From Helicobacter pylori (lineage in GTDB: Bacteria; Campylobacterota; Campylobacteria; Campylobacterales; Helicobacteraceae), in NCBI RefSeq assembly GCF_900120335.1, contig NZ_LT635477.1, forward strand, positions 496,001 through 560,000: DNA of 64,000 nucleotides, given 5' to 3'. The notes beneath the pieces were generated by a model. The model saw nothing but the letters and a program-made list of their open reading frames with translations, made no database searches and was not told the origin of the DNA. Position numbers and translations under genes: made by a program. Of this stretch, positions 9,367 to 17,483 are shown in pieces. Position 1 is the first letter of the stretch, and every line of letters starts with the position of its first letter.

Positions 9367-9651
9367 TTAAAAAATACTCATAAACCAGTTAGCTAAGGCT
9401 GGGGCTTTAAAAAAGATTGCAGCACCAATTGCAATAGCAAGCACGGTCATTAAAATTTCTTTCCATCTATCTAAGTTTTTCCATATAAAAATAGCAAGTC
9501 CTAAAAAAATAACCATTAAAATGCCTTTAGCCGTAGGGCTAGTGAGCTGTTGTTCAATGGAATTAAAAAAGGTAGTCATATCCGCTTGTAATAAAAGAGG
9601 TGAAAAACCTAAAAAGGCGATAAGCTTTCTAAAATGCCTTAATTTTTCCAT
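9367..9651 (-). CDS. virB2: VirB2-like pilin
   Basis: This 94-residue protein has a signal-like start (FRKLIAFLGFSPLLLQAD), a short polar loop and two hydrophobic helices (about 43-58 and 66-82), the second with the AIAIGAAIFFKAPALANW pattern. It matches VirB2 pilin subunits, which form the conjugative pilus. The start overlaps the end of the 162-residue gene by 13 bp, and virB3 follows after 11 bp. Confidence 0.75.
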   Translation of the reverse strand: MEKLRHFRKLIAFLGFSPLLLQADMTTFFNSIEQQLTSPTAKGILMVIFLGLAIFIWKNLDRWKEILMTVLAIAIGAAIFFKAPALANWFMSIF

Positions 9652-10127
9652 GCAATGTTCCTTTCTTTTTTAATCACGCAAAATTTCGCTAACACTTTGT
9701 AAGTATTTTGATTGAGCTTAAAATCTAAGTGATAAATAACAAGTTCTTCATCAAACTCTAAATTTTCTTCATTGATAACTTGCGTTAAATGAATGATTTG
9801 ATTTTTTAAGGCTTGTGTCATTTCATAGGTAATAACCTTTAAAACACCGATTTGTTTGATTTGAGCTAAATTCAAAGGCTCTTTGTCTTTTAGTAGGGCA
9901 AACTCACTCTCAAAAGTAAAATGCCCTAATCTATTTTCTAAATGCTTTTCTAGCAATGAAAAATCTTTATCCCATAAATAACTGCAAGTAAGCTCTGTTT
10001 GGCTCTCTAAGGTTTTTGCGATTGTCTCTTGTTCTTTGTTTGAATAAAACTTTTCTAAATGCTCTTTTACATTCAGCAATGTTTCATCAATTTGTATGGA
10101 CTTCTTGTGTAAGATTAGTTCAATCAT
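9639..10127 (-). CDS. Conserved ICE protein upstream of virB2, unknown function
   Basis: This is a 162-residue soluble, acidic, helix-rich protein (for example KEHLEKFYSNKEQETIAKTLE) without signal peptide or membrane segment. I do not recognise a family. It overlaps virB2 at its end. Its ATG lies inside an open frame that closes at 10120-10122 (see the small gene upstream), which suggests translational coupling along the operon. Confidence 0.65.
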   Translation of the reverse strand: MIELILHKKSIQIDETLLNVKEHLEKFYSNKEQETIAKTLESQTELTCSYLWDKDFSLLEKHLENRLGHFTFESEFALLKDKEPLNLAQIKQIGVLKVITYEMTQALKNQIIHLTQVINEENLEFDEELVIYHLDFKLNQNTYKVLAKFCVIKKERNIAWKN

Positions 10128-10190
10128 TGTTTTCCTTTAGTAAATTTGAAAACTCTTCTCTTGTTAATTCATTCTTAGTTTCAGTTGTTG

Positions 10191-10349
10191 TTATCCAATA
10201 AGCTTGTAGATTTTTTGTAAAGCTTTTTTAAACAAATCCGCTAAAAACTTTTCTTGTGTTTCGGTATCCATTTGCGAAAAATCAATTTGTAAAATCAGTT
10301 TGCTGTTTTTCTTATTGAAACAAATACTTAAAGTTGTGCTTGGTGTCAT
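10191..10349 (-). CDS. Short ICE protein (52 aa), possibly frameshifted at its 3' end
   Basis: ATG at 10349, two bases after the stop of the winged-helix gene, opens a 52-codon frame: MTPSTTLSICFNKKNSKLIL at the start and FLADLFKKALQKIYKLIG at the end. It has no recognised domain. An A6 run lies in the codons for Gln-Lys-Ile near the end. After that run another frame stays open to a TGA that overlaps the ATG of the next gene, so the original protein may have been about 30 residues longer. Confidence 0.5.
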   Translation of the reverse strand: MTPSTTLSICFNKKNSKLILQIDFSQMDTETQEKFLADLFKKALQKIYKLIG

Positions 10350-10351
10350 TC

Positions 10352-11152
10352 TTAAACACTCTCTTGAAAGTAGTTTGAAAAGTAGTTTGAAACTTTGGGT
10401 GAGTTGTTAATAGGTTCGCCTACACATTCTTTGTCTTTTAAAGCCTTTAAGAGATTTTTCTTCACAATGGCTGTTTGATAGAAACAAAGATTAGAAGGAA
10501 TGTCTTTGTTTGTTAAATCCTTGTAGGATAAAGTGTAAGTGGTATTAGGATTAGAAATAGGCGTGAATTTTAAAACAACATTATTAACTCTTTGCATAAG
10601 CTCTTGGCTAGGAATATGCATAACACATTCTTTGTTGTTAATTTTTACTCTCTCAATTTCTTTGGCAAACTTTTCTAAGAAACGCATAATCTGTAAGAAA
10701 AAAGGCGATGGGATATTGTTCTTTTGATTAGCTCCTATGTAGTTATAGCTCTCTAATTCTCTGTAATCTTTAAGATACACATACAAGTATCTTTGTTTTC
10801 CTTTAATGACTTCAATAAAACCTTGCTCTTCTAATATATTGACATTCTTTCTTAGAGTTCTTGCTACAACTTGCAAAAACATTTTGGCGTAATGTCTATC
10901 TAGGGCAATCTTATTAGACTTAGCATTAAATGCGAGCTTGTAGAGTATGTCTAATAATCTTTTAGCTCCTTGTCCGCCTACAAAGCTTATAGAACCTTGC
11001 CCATGCATAATGCTAGGATTAAAGAGTTTGTAGTCTAAATCTTTTTTAAATTTGAAATAATGCTCATGCGTGTTTTTAGCATAAGCAAGATTTGCCTTAT
11101 AAAGTGTGTTTAACTCATCTTTATCTAAATTAGGTTTTAATGTCTTTGCCAT
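10352..11152 (-). CDS. Winged-helix, replication-initiator-like protein
   Basis: This is about 266 residues from ATG 11152; a TTG at 11161 is an alternative start. The centre contains a clear winged helix-turn-helix: ARTLRKNVNILEEQGFIEVI, then a beta wing KGKQRYLYVYLKD (about 95-140). Such layouts occur in plasmid Rep proteins and in transcription factors, and the preceding GGQGAKRLLDILYKL segment also fits a Rep-type fold. It is the first gene of the minus-strand operon and the one nearest the element end, fitting a role in element replication or in control of the vir genes. The precise function is inference. Confidence 0.6.
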   Translation of the reverse strand: MAKTLKPNLDKDELNTLYKANLAYAKNTHEHYFKFKKDLDYKLFNPSIMHGQGSISFVGGQGAKRLLDILYKLAFNAKSNKIALDRHYAKMFLQVVARTLRKNVNILEEQGFIEVIKGKQRYLYVYLKDYRELESYNYIGANQKNNIPSPFFLQIMRFLEKFAKEIERVKINNKECVMHIPSQELMQRVNNVVLKFTPISNPNTTYTLSYKDLTNKDIPSNLCFYQTAIVKKNLLKALKDKECVGEPINNSPKVSNYFSNYFQESV

Positions 11153-11204
11153 AGTTTTCAAGTCCCTTTCTATGAGACTTAGAGACAGAAACTAACATTC
11201 TAGT

Positions 11205-11211
11205 AAGAATG
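11205..11211 (+). other. AAGAATG integration motif at the end of the ICE
   Basis: The heptamer AAGAATG lies at the boundary between the element operon and a methyltransferase fragment whose frame becomes recognisable directly after it. AAGAATG is the motif reported at the ends of ICEHptfs elements and their targets. Just upstream, CATTC pairs with the GAATG of the motif across a 6-base spacer. The second copy should lie beyond the left edge. Confidence 0.65.
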
Positions 11212-11743
11212 CGTTTTAGACTCTTTAGTTTTGGCTAGAGATTATTACTTTAACTTTAATTTAAGCTATGGGCCGGGATTTTTGGGGTGGATGAGTAAAA
11301 TTTATACCGATAAACAACGCTATCTAAACGCTCTTTTAAAAATTAAAGATTTTAACGCCCCTAGTTTAAAGGTGGAATGCTCTAGTTTTGAAGAAGTATT
11401 GATCGCTTATCCTAATGATTTTTTCTATCTTGACCCCCCTTATGTGTTAGAAAATTCTAAAATGTTTAAGGGGATTTATCCTATGCGTAATTTTCCTATC
11501 CACCATAATGGTTTTAAACATGAAGTATTGGCTCACATGCTAAAAAGGCATAAAGGACCATTTATTTTAAGCTATAATGACTGCGAATTGGTAAGGAATG
11601 CTTATAAGGATTTTAAAATTTTAGAGCCCTCTTGGCAATACACTATGGGACAAGGCGAAACCAGAATGGGTAAAAACCGCTTAGAAAGAGGCGATAATAA
11701 CCATGTCAAACAATCTCATGAGCTATTGATCATCAAGGAGTAA
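11206..11743 (+). pseudogene. Adenine-specific DNA methyltransferase, 5'-truncated by the ICE
   Basis: The visible frame begins just after a TAA overlapping the AAGAATG motif and reads ECVLDSLVLARDYYFNFNLS, then FYLDPPYVLEN (the catalytic DPPY motif IV of N6-adenine methyltransferases of the D12 class) and FILSYNDCELVR. The AdoMet-binding N-terminal motif is missing, since that part lies on the other side of the inserted element. A 170-residue piece could start at TTG 11231 but would not be a working enzyme. It matches, by position, the FokI-type methyltransferase gene (HP0481) of reference strains. Confidence 0.7.
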
Positions 11744-11745
11744 AA

Positions 11746-12369
11746 ATGCATATTAGCGGAGTCAAAACTGCCTTTAAAATCGCTGATGTAGAATATGTGA
11801 AAGACAGCACAAAGTTGAATTTCAACTATCTTAAGGATTTAAAAGATGAAAACAATCAATCTTTATCTCAAAATATTTTGACTCAAAATGTGGCTAGAGT
11901 GTATTTAATTGTAGTGGATGGTGAGATTAAAAAAATTGGTGGCTCTCAAGCGGATGATGGGATTAAAAGCACGCTCAATATTTATAAAGATGGAGGAGTC
12001 AAAGGGAGGCCTAGCATTAGAAGTTTTGGCGTGTGGTATTTTCTTTACCATACGATACTCACAGGGGCTAAAATAGAATTTTACATGATTTATCAACCTA
12101 ATTTTGAAACTCAAGTGAAAGGCTTGTTTGGTTTTTATGCAATCAAAGACGCAAGCATCAGCTATAAACTTTTAGAGCAAGCTTGCCTAATGGATTATAG
12201 AAACAATAATAATGACGCATTACCCGAATGGAATGCGCGAGAGCAAGGTAAAGATTGGCCAAACGATATTAAAGATGAGCATGCTAATATCACTCAAAAA
12301 GCTCAAAACAGAGAAAAGGCCATCCATAGAAAGGCGATTGACAAACCTGGCAGAACTTTAAAAGATTGA
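11746..12369 (+). CDS. Putative type II restriction endonuclease paired with the methyltransferase
   Basis: This 207-residue protein starts two bases after the methyltransferase stop, the usual arrangement of a restriction-modification pair. Visible features are VYLIVVDGEIKKIGGSQADD (a beta-turn-beta with acidic residues resembling GIY-YIG-type or other nuclease cores, but not diagnostic) and ALPEWNAREQGKDWPNDI. I assign it as the endonuclease from context; no catalytic motif is certain. The frame looks intact even though its methyltransferase is truncated, which would be harmful if it still cut, so it may be silent. Confidence 0.5.
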   Translation: MHISGVKTAFKIADVEYVKDSTKLNFNYLKDLKDENNQSLSQNILTQNVARVYLIVVDGEIKKIGGSQADDGIKSTLNIYKDGGVKGRPSIRSFGVWYFLYHTILTGAKIEFYMIYQPNFETQVKGLFGFYAIKDASISYKLLEQACLMDYRNNNNDALPEWNAREQGKDWPNDIKDEHANITQKAQNREKAIHRKAIDKPGRTLKD

Positions 12370-12459
12370 ATAAATGATCTTAACCCAATTTCAAAAAAGG
12401 GTTTTAAGTTTTACTCCATTTAAAAAAGTGTGGGTTTAGATGAAAGGAAGAAATAAAAC

Positions 12460-13000
12460 TTGTATAAAGTAGCCGATATTTTTTGTGGTGCTGGAGGGTT
12501 GAGCTATGGCTTTTCTGTGCATCCCCATTTTGAATTAATATGGGCTAACGATATAGACAAAGACGCCATTTTAAGCTATCAAGCCAACCATAAAGAGACG
12601 CAAACCATTTTATGCGATATTGCGCAACTTCATTGCCACAACTTGCCATGCGTTCCAATTGACATTCTGCTAGGCGGACCACCATGCCAGAGCTATTCTA
12701 CCCTTGGCAAAAGAAAAATGGATGAAAAAGCGAATCTGTTTAAAGAATATTTGCGGCTCTTAGATTTAGTGAAACCAAAAATATTTGTTTTTGAAAATGT
12801 GGTGGGTTTGATGTCTATGCAAAAAGGGCAATTGTTCCAACGAATTTGTAACGCTTTTAAAGAGAGAGGTTATATTTTAGAGCATGCCATTTTAAACGCC
12901 CTAGATTATGGTGTGCCTCAAATAAGAGAGGAAGTGTTTTAGTGGGTGCGCTTAAAAGTTTTAAACAAAAATTCCACTTCCCTAAACCCATAAAAACGCA
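12460..13000 (+). pseudogene. C5-cytosine DNA methyltransferase remnant
   Basis: A TTG start gives motif I DIFCGAGGLSYGF, motif IV GGPPCQSYS with the catalytic cysteine, ENVVGL (motif VI) and VPQIREEVF (motif VIII). The frame then stops at 12942. Adding one T to the run in GTGTTTTAG would restore the natural continuation VFLVGALKSFKQKFHFPKPI. After about 13000 the gene is lost: the target-recognition domain and motifs IX-X are absent. It is therefore both frameshifted and 3'-truncated, and it ends against the catalase-like gene. Confidence 0.75.
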
Positions 13001-13038
13001 TTTTTGCAACCAACTTATATTGATCCACCCTATCTTTT

Positions 13039-13983
13039 TTATTGCCTTCTGCTAAAAGTGATCCCATAAACTTCATTCCTGATTTGAAACAAGGGATCAG
13101 TAGGGGCTTCTACGCCTTTAGGGAGATCAGCTGGGAAATACACATCTTTATTGCAACCCGTTCCTTCGTATTTTTCAACTTTCAAAGTCCCCACTAATAA
13201 TTCCTTATGCTTGCCTTTCCAAAGCGCAGTCGTGTCGTTGGTGGCATCATTTTGATTCGCAAACACCAGATACATTTGGTATTCTATGGGCTTAGTTTTA
13301 AGGTGTTGTTGGAATGAAGAGAGCAAATAATTTGAATCTTTTTGCTTTAATTCTTGGGGGTTAAGATACTTAACGCCGTCTTTAGGCACAAATTTCCACC
13401 TCGCAGGCAATAATTTCTCTTCCTTATCTTTAAACTTGAACGCATGCACGCTATAATAAGGCGTGTTAGCCACGCTTGAGCTAATCCCTATCGTTTTCAT
13501 ATAGGCGGCAAAATTCCTATAAGAGGGGACTTCTTCATAAAGCTTTTTGATTCTTGCTTCATCTACCTTGCCATTTTTAGGAATCCTCATCTCAAAAAAT
13601 TGGGCGAATTCTTCAGGGTTTTTGGCAAAATTGATTTCTGTGTTGAGCATCACCATTGTCCAACTAGCGTTTTGATTTTCCAATTTTAACGCCATTCCCC
13701 TAACTTTGCTTTTATCGTCCATCATCGCACCCCCTAAAGAATACCTTACAGACGCAGGGATTTCTTTTTCATTGAGTAGTGGCACCTCTAAATCCTCTCT
13801 TGCTTGCAAATTAGGGAGGAACACGCCTTTAGCGCAAAACCCCTTAGTGTGGTTGATTTTCATTTTAGGCTCTTTGGCGTTGAGTTTATAGAAAATATCC
13901 GCAATCTCTTCAGCGCTCACTTCATGGGCTTTTAAAAAACCCAAACTCAAAACCAAACACAAGCTCAAACCAATTTTTTTCAT
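13039..13983 (-). CDS. Catalase-like periplasmic heme protein
   Basis: This 314-residue protein has a signal peptide (LSLCLVLSLGFLKAHE) and a catalase-related fold: GFCAKGVFLP, a GGAMMDDKSKVRGMALKL segment matching the catalase heme-pocket region RGMALKF-like, and NTPYYSVHAFKFKD. It is about 60% of a normal catalase and lacks the C-terminal domains, as in the SrpA/YwqN-type catalase-related proteins. It lies alone on the minus strand with a 286-bp AT-rich upstream region before hofC. It is distinct from KatA, whose gene is elsewhere. A role in oxidative stress is inferred from the family. Confidence 0.8.
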   Translation of the reverse strand: MKKIGLSLCLVLSLGFLKAHEVSAEEIADIFYKLNAKEPKMKINHTKGFCAKGVFLPNLQAREDLEVPLLNEKEIPASVRYSLGGAMMDDKSKVRGMALKLENQNASWTMVMLNTEINFAKNPEEFAQFFEMRIPKNGKVDEARIKKLYEEVPSYRNFAAYMKTIGISSSVANTPYYSVHAFKFKDKEEKLLPARWKFVPKDGVKYLNPQELKQKDSNYLLSSFQQHLKTKPIEYQMYLVFANQNDATNDTTALWKGKHKELLVGTLKVEKYEGTGCNKDVYFPADLPKGVEAPTDPLFQIRNEVYGITFSRRQ

Positions 13984-14214
13984 TTTTGCTCCTTATTGTC
14001 ATTTTTTTAATCTATGTATTGATGTAAAAACCATTTTTAGCTTTAAGATATTATCATATTATATACTATCAATGCAGATAGTTTTTAAAGCGACTATGTA
14101 AAACTATGTAAAATAGAAGCTTTTTCACTAGCAAACTGGCGTTTGAAAATTTAAATTTTGTAAATTTTGAGAAAAACTAGCTTGATTTTAAACTAAATCT
14201 ATATTCTTTTATGC

Positions 14215-14220
14215 TAGAAT
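14215..14220 (+). promoter_or_regulatory. Probable -10 element of hofC
   Basis: TAGAAT preceded by TGC (extended -10, TGnTAGAAT) lies 50 bases before the hofC start. H. pylori sigma-80 promoters depend mainly on an extended -10 with AT-rich upstream sequence, which is present here. Confidence 0.45.
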
Positions 14221-14269
14221 TACTTTTACATAGTAATTTATCTATTCTCAGGTAAAGTAAGGAAGAGGA

Positions 14270-15856
14270 ATGAAATTAAAGAAACGAAAAGTTGCGACTA
14301 CATTGCTAAAGCGTTTTACCTTGCCACTATTGTTCACTACGGGTTCATTAGGGGCGGTTACTTATGAAGTGCATGGGGATTTTATCAACTTCTCCAAAGT
14401 GGGTTTTAACCATTCGCCCATTAACCCTGTTAAAGGTATCTATCCCACAGAAACTTTTGTTAACCTTACGGGTAAGCTAGAGGGGTCTGTGCATTTAGGT
14501 AGGGGATGGACCGTGAATTTAGGCGGTGTTTTGGGCGGACAAGTTTATGATAGCACTAAGTATGATAGGTGGGCAAAGGATTTTACCCCCCCAAGCTATT
14601 GGGATAAGACTTCTTGCGGCACGGATTCTTTGAGTCTTTGTATGAATGCGACTAAAATGTGGCAACAGCAAGGGCCAGGCGGTGTCATTGACCCTAGAGG
14701 TATTGGTTGGGAATATATGGGTGAGTGGAACGGCTTGTTCCCTAACTACTATCCGGCTAACGCCTATTTGCCTGGTGGTTCAAGGCGCTATGAAGTTTAT
14801 AAAGCGAATCTTACTTATGATAGTAGCAGAGTCCATATGGTCATGGGGCGCTTTGACGTTACCGAGCAGGAGCAAATGGATTGGATTTACCAATTGTTCC
14901 AAGGTTTTTATGGGACTTTCAAGCTTACGAACAAGATGAAATTCTTGCTCTTTAGCTCTTGGGGTCGTGGTATCGCTGATGGTCAATGGTTGTTCCCCAT
15001 TTATCGTGAAAAGCCTTGGGGTATTCATAAAGCCGGTATTATTTATCGCCCTACAAAGAATTTGATGATCCACCCTTATGTGTATCTCATCCCAATGGTA
15101 GGTACATTGCCCGGTGCTAAAATAGAGTATGATACCAATCCTGAGTTTAGCGGTAGAGGTATTAGGAATAAAACGACTTTCTATGTGTTGTATGACTATC
15201 GTTGGAATAACGCTGAATACGGTCGTTACGCGCCCGCTCGTTATAACACTTGGGATCCGTTCTTGGATAATGGTAAGTGGCGTGGCTTGCAAGGTCCTGG
15301 TGGTGCGACGCTCTATTTGCACCACCACATAGACATTAACAACTACTTTGTGGTTGGTGGTGCTTACCTCAACATCGGTAACCCTAACATGAACTTAGGT
15401 ACTTGGGGTAACCCTGTGGCTCTTGATGGTATCGAACAATGGGTCGGTGGCATCTATAGCTTAGGGTTTGCGGGGATTGACAACATTACCGACGCTGACG
15501 CGTTCACCGAGTATGTTAAAGGTGGAGGCAAGCACGGTAAGTTCAGTTGGAGCGTTTATCAGCGCTTCACCACCGCTCCAAGGGCATTGGAATATGGTAT
15601 TGGTATGTATCTAGACTATCAGTTCAGCAAGCATGTTAAAGCGGGTCTCAAACTCGTGTGGTTAGAGTTCCAAATTCGTGCGGGTTACAACCCTGGAACC
15701 GGTTTCCTTGGGCCAAACGGTCAGCCGCTCAACTTGAATAATGGTTTGTTTGAATCTTCGGCGTTCGCGCAAGGCCCTCAAAACATGGGTGGTATCGCAA
15801 AAAGCATTACTCAAGACAGAAGCCATTTGATGACACACATCAGTTATAGTTTCTAA
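14270..15856 (+). CDS. hofC: Outer membrane protein HofC
   Basis: This is a 528-residue outer membrane protein of the Helicobacter Hof family. ATG follows the ribosome site AAGGAAGAGGA. It has a basic start and hydrophobic signal (LLKRFTLPLLFTTGSLGAV), then alternating aromatic/polar beta strands and a C-terminal phenylalanine (THISYSF), the mark of outer membrane beta-barrels. It shares the layout of hofD just downstream, with GFNxxxxxPxKxIYPTxxxxxL near the start and DRSHLMxxISYSF at the end. Hof proteins are abundant in the outer membrane, and mutants of this pair are reported to affect colonisation. The transported substrate is unknown. Confidence 0.9.
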   Translation: MKLKKRKVATTLLKRFTLPLLFTTGSLGAVTYEVHGDFINFSKVGFNHSPINPVKGIYPTETFVNLTGKLEGSVHLGRGWTVNLGGVLGGQVYDSTKYDRWAKDFTPPSYWDKTSCGTDSLSLCMNATKMWQQQGPGGVIDPRGIGWEYMGEWNGLFPNYYPANAYLPGGSRRYEVYKANLTYDSSRVHMVMGRFDVTEQEQMDWIYQLFQGFYGTFKLTNKMKFLLFSSWGRGIADGQWLFPIYREKPWGIHKAGIIYRPTKNLMIHPYVYLIPMVGTLPGAKIEYDTNPEFSGRGIRNKTTFYVLYDYRWNNAEYGRYAPARYNTWDPFLDNGKWRGLQGPGGATLYLHHHIDINNYFVVGGAYLNIGNPNMNLGTWGNPVALDGIEQWVGGIYSLGFAGIDNITDADAFTEYVKGGGKHGKFSWSVYQRFTTAPRALEYGIGMYLDYQFSKHVKAGLKLVWLEFQIRAGYNPGTGFLGPNGQPLNLNNGLFESSAFAQGPQNMGGIAKSITQDRSHLMTHISYSF

Positions 15857-15927
15857 GGGAGTTCCCCTATTCTCTTAGATATGCCTTTTTTTGTATTTTT
15901 ATTTTAATATCTTTGGGAGTTAGGGTT

Positions 15928-17325
15928 TTGGAAATTAAGAAATATTTTCTTTACGCTCTATTTTTTTTGCTTTTTTCTGGTCTTTTTTTATCCAAACTTC
16001 AAGCTTATAAATTTAACATGAGTATTGTTGGAAAGGTGAGCAGCTATACTAAGTTTGGCTTTAACAACCAAAGATACCAGCCCTCCAAAGACATTTATCC
16101 TACAGGTAGTTACACTTCTTTACTCGGCGAATTGAATTTGAGCATGGGGTTATACAAGGGCTTGAGGGCGGAAGTGGGGGCGATGATGGCAGCACTTCCC
16201 TATGACTCTACCGCCTATCAAGGCAATAATATCCCTAATGGTCAGCCCGGCTCTAGGACCGATCCTTTTGGTGCGGGTATCTTTTGGCAATACATTGGCT
16301 GGTATGCAGGGCATAGCGGTTTAAACGTGCAAAAACCTCGTTTGGCTATGGTGCATAACGCTTTTTTGAGCTACAACTACAAGAAAGACAAATTCAGTTT
16401 TGGCGTGAAAGGGGGGCGCTATGATGCTGAAGAGTATGATTGGTTCACTTCTTACACTCAAGGGGTTGAAGGCTTTGTCAAATACAAAGACACCAGGTTA
16501 AGGGTGATGTATTCAGACGCTAGGGCTTCAGCGTCAAGCGACTGGTTTTGGTATTTCGGGCGTTACTATACAAGCGGTAAGGCTCTAATGGTGGCTGATT
16601 TAAAATACGAAAAAGACAATCTAAAAATCAACCCTTATTTTTATGCGATCTTTCAAAGAATGTATGCGCCAGGCATTAATATCACTTACGACACCAACCC
16701 TAATTTCAACAATAAGGGCTTTCGTTTTGTAGGCACTTTCGTGGGGTTTTTCCCCATTTTTGCTACTCCGGCTAATCAAAACGATATTATCCTCTTCCAA
16801 CAAGTGCCGTTAGGAAAGAGCGGGCAAACTTATTTTTTCCGCACCCGTTTTTATTATAACAAGTGGCAATTTGGGGGTAGCGTCTATAAAAATATCGGTA
16901 ACGCTAATGGTGATATAGGTATTTATGGGGACCCTTTGGGGTATAACATTTGGACGAATAGTATTTATGACGCAGAAATTAACAATATTGTTGGCGCTGA
17001 TGTTATTAACGGGTTTTTATATGTAGGCTCACAATATAGAGGGTTTAGTTGGAAAATTTTAGGCCGTTGGACGGATAGCCCAAGGGCTGATGAAAGGAGT
17101 CTCGCGCTCTTTTTGAGTTATTTTTCTAATAAGTATAATATTAGAATGGATTTAAAACTAGAATATTATGGCAATATCACCAAAAAAGGCTATTGTATTG
17201 GGTATTGTGGCATGTATGTTCCAGTCGATCCTAATGGGCCTGGCACGCAACCTTTAACGCACAATGTGTATTCTGACCGAAGCCATATCATGTTTAACAT
17301 CACTTATGGTTTTAGGATGTACTAG
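15928..17325 (+). CDS. hofD: Outer membrane protein HofD
   Basis: This 465-residue protein starts from TTG 15928, chosen because GGGAG lies 8 bases upstream; an upstream TTG at 15913 has no ribosome site. A signal peptide (YALFFLLFSGLFLSKLQAY) is followed by a beta-barrel that begins KVSSYTKFGFNNQRYQPSKD and ends DRSHIMFNITYGFRMY, parallel to hofC. The gap to hofC is 71 bp and both are likely one transcript. After the stop, AGCCTTTTA and a later TTAAAAGGCT can pair as a loose terminator. Confidence 0.88.
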   Translation: MEIKKYFLYALFFLLFSGLFLSKLQAYKFNMSIVGKVSSYTKFGFNNQRYQPSKDIYPTGSYTSLLGELNLSMGLYKGLRAEVGAMMAALPYDSTAYQGNNIPNGQPGSRTDPFGAGIFWQYIGWYAGHSGLNVQKPRLAMVHNAFLSYNYKKDKFSFGVKGGRYDAEEYDWFTSYTQGVEGFVKYKDTRLRVMYSDARASASSDWFWYFGRYYTSGKALMVADLKYEKDNLKINPYFYAIFQRMYAPGINITYDTNPNFNNKGFRFVGTFVGFFPIFATPANQNDIILFQQVPLGKSGQTYFFRTRFYYNKWQFGGSVYKNIGNANGDIGIYGDPLGYNIWTNSIYDAEINNIVGADVINGFLYVGSQYRGFSWKILGRWTDSPRADERSLALFLSYFSNKYNIRMDLKLEYYGNITKKGYCIGYCGMYVPVDPNGPGTQPLTHNVYSDRSHIMFNITYGFRMY

Positions 17326-17483
17326 CCTTTTATCCTTAATGGATATTTTTGATTAGTCTTTTTAAAATATTAAAAGGCTTCACTCCAATCAAATATCAAT
17401 ACTCAAAAAGCCTTATTTAATTTTATTATTCAATATTTAATACACTAGAACAAAACACCACACCTACGCAGTTTTTAAACAAA

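Noticed and set aside
13003-13045. Peptide PTYIDPPYLFYC in one frame just after the cytosine methyltransferase remnant
   Set aside because: It looks like a methyltransferase motif IV, but only about a dozen residues are readable and no flanking motif supports it.
14780-15328. Long minus-strand frame inside hofC
   Set aside because: Antisense shadow of a strongly supported outer membrane protein.
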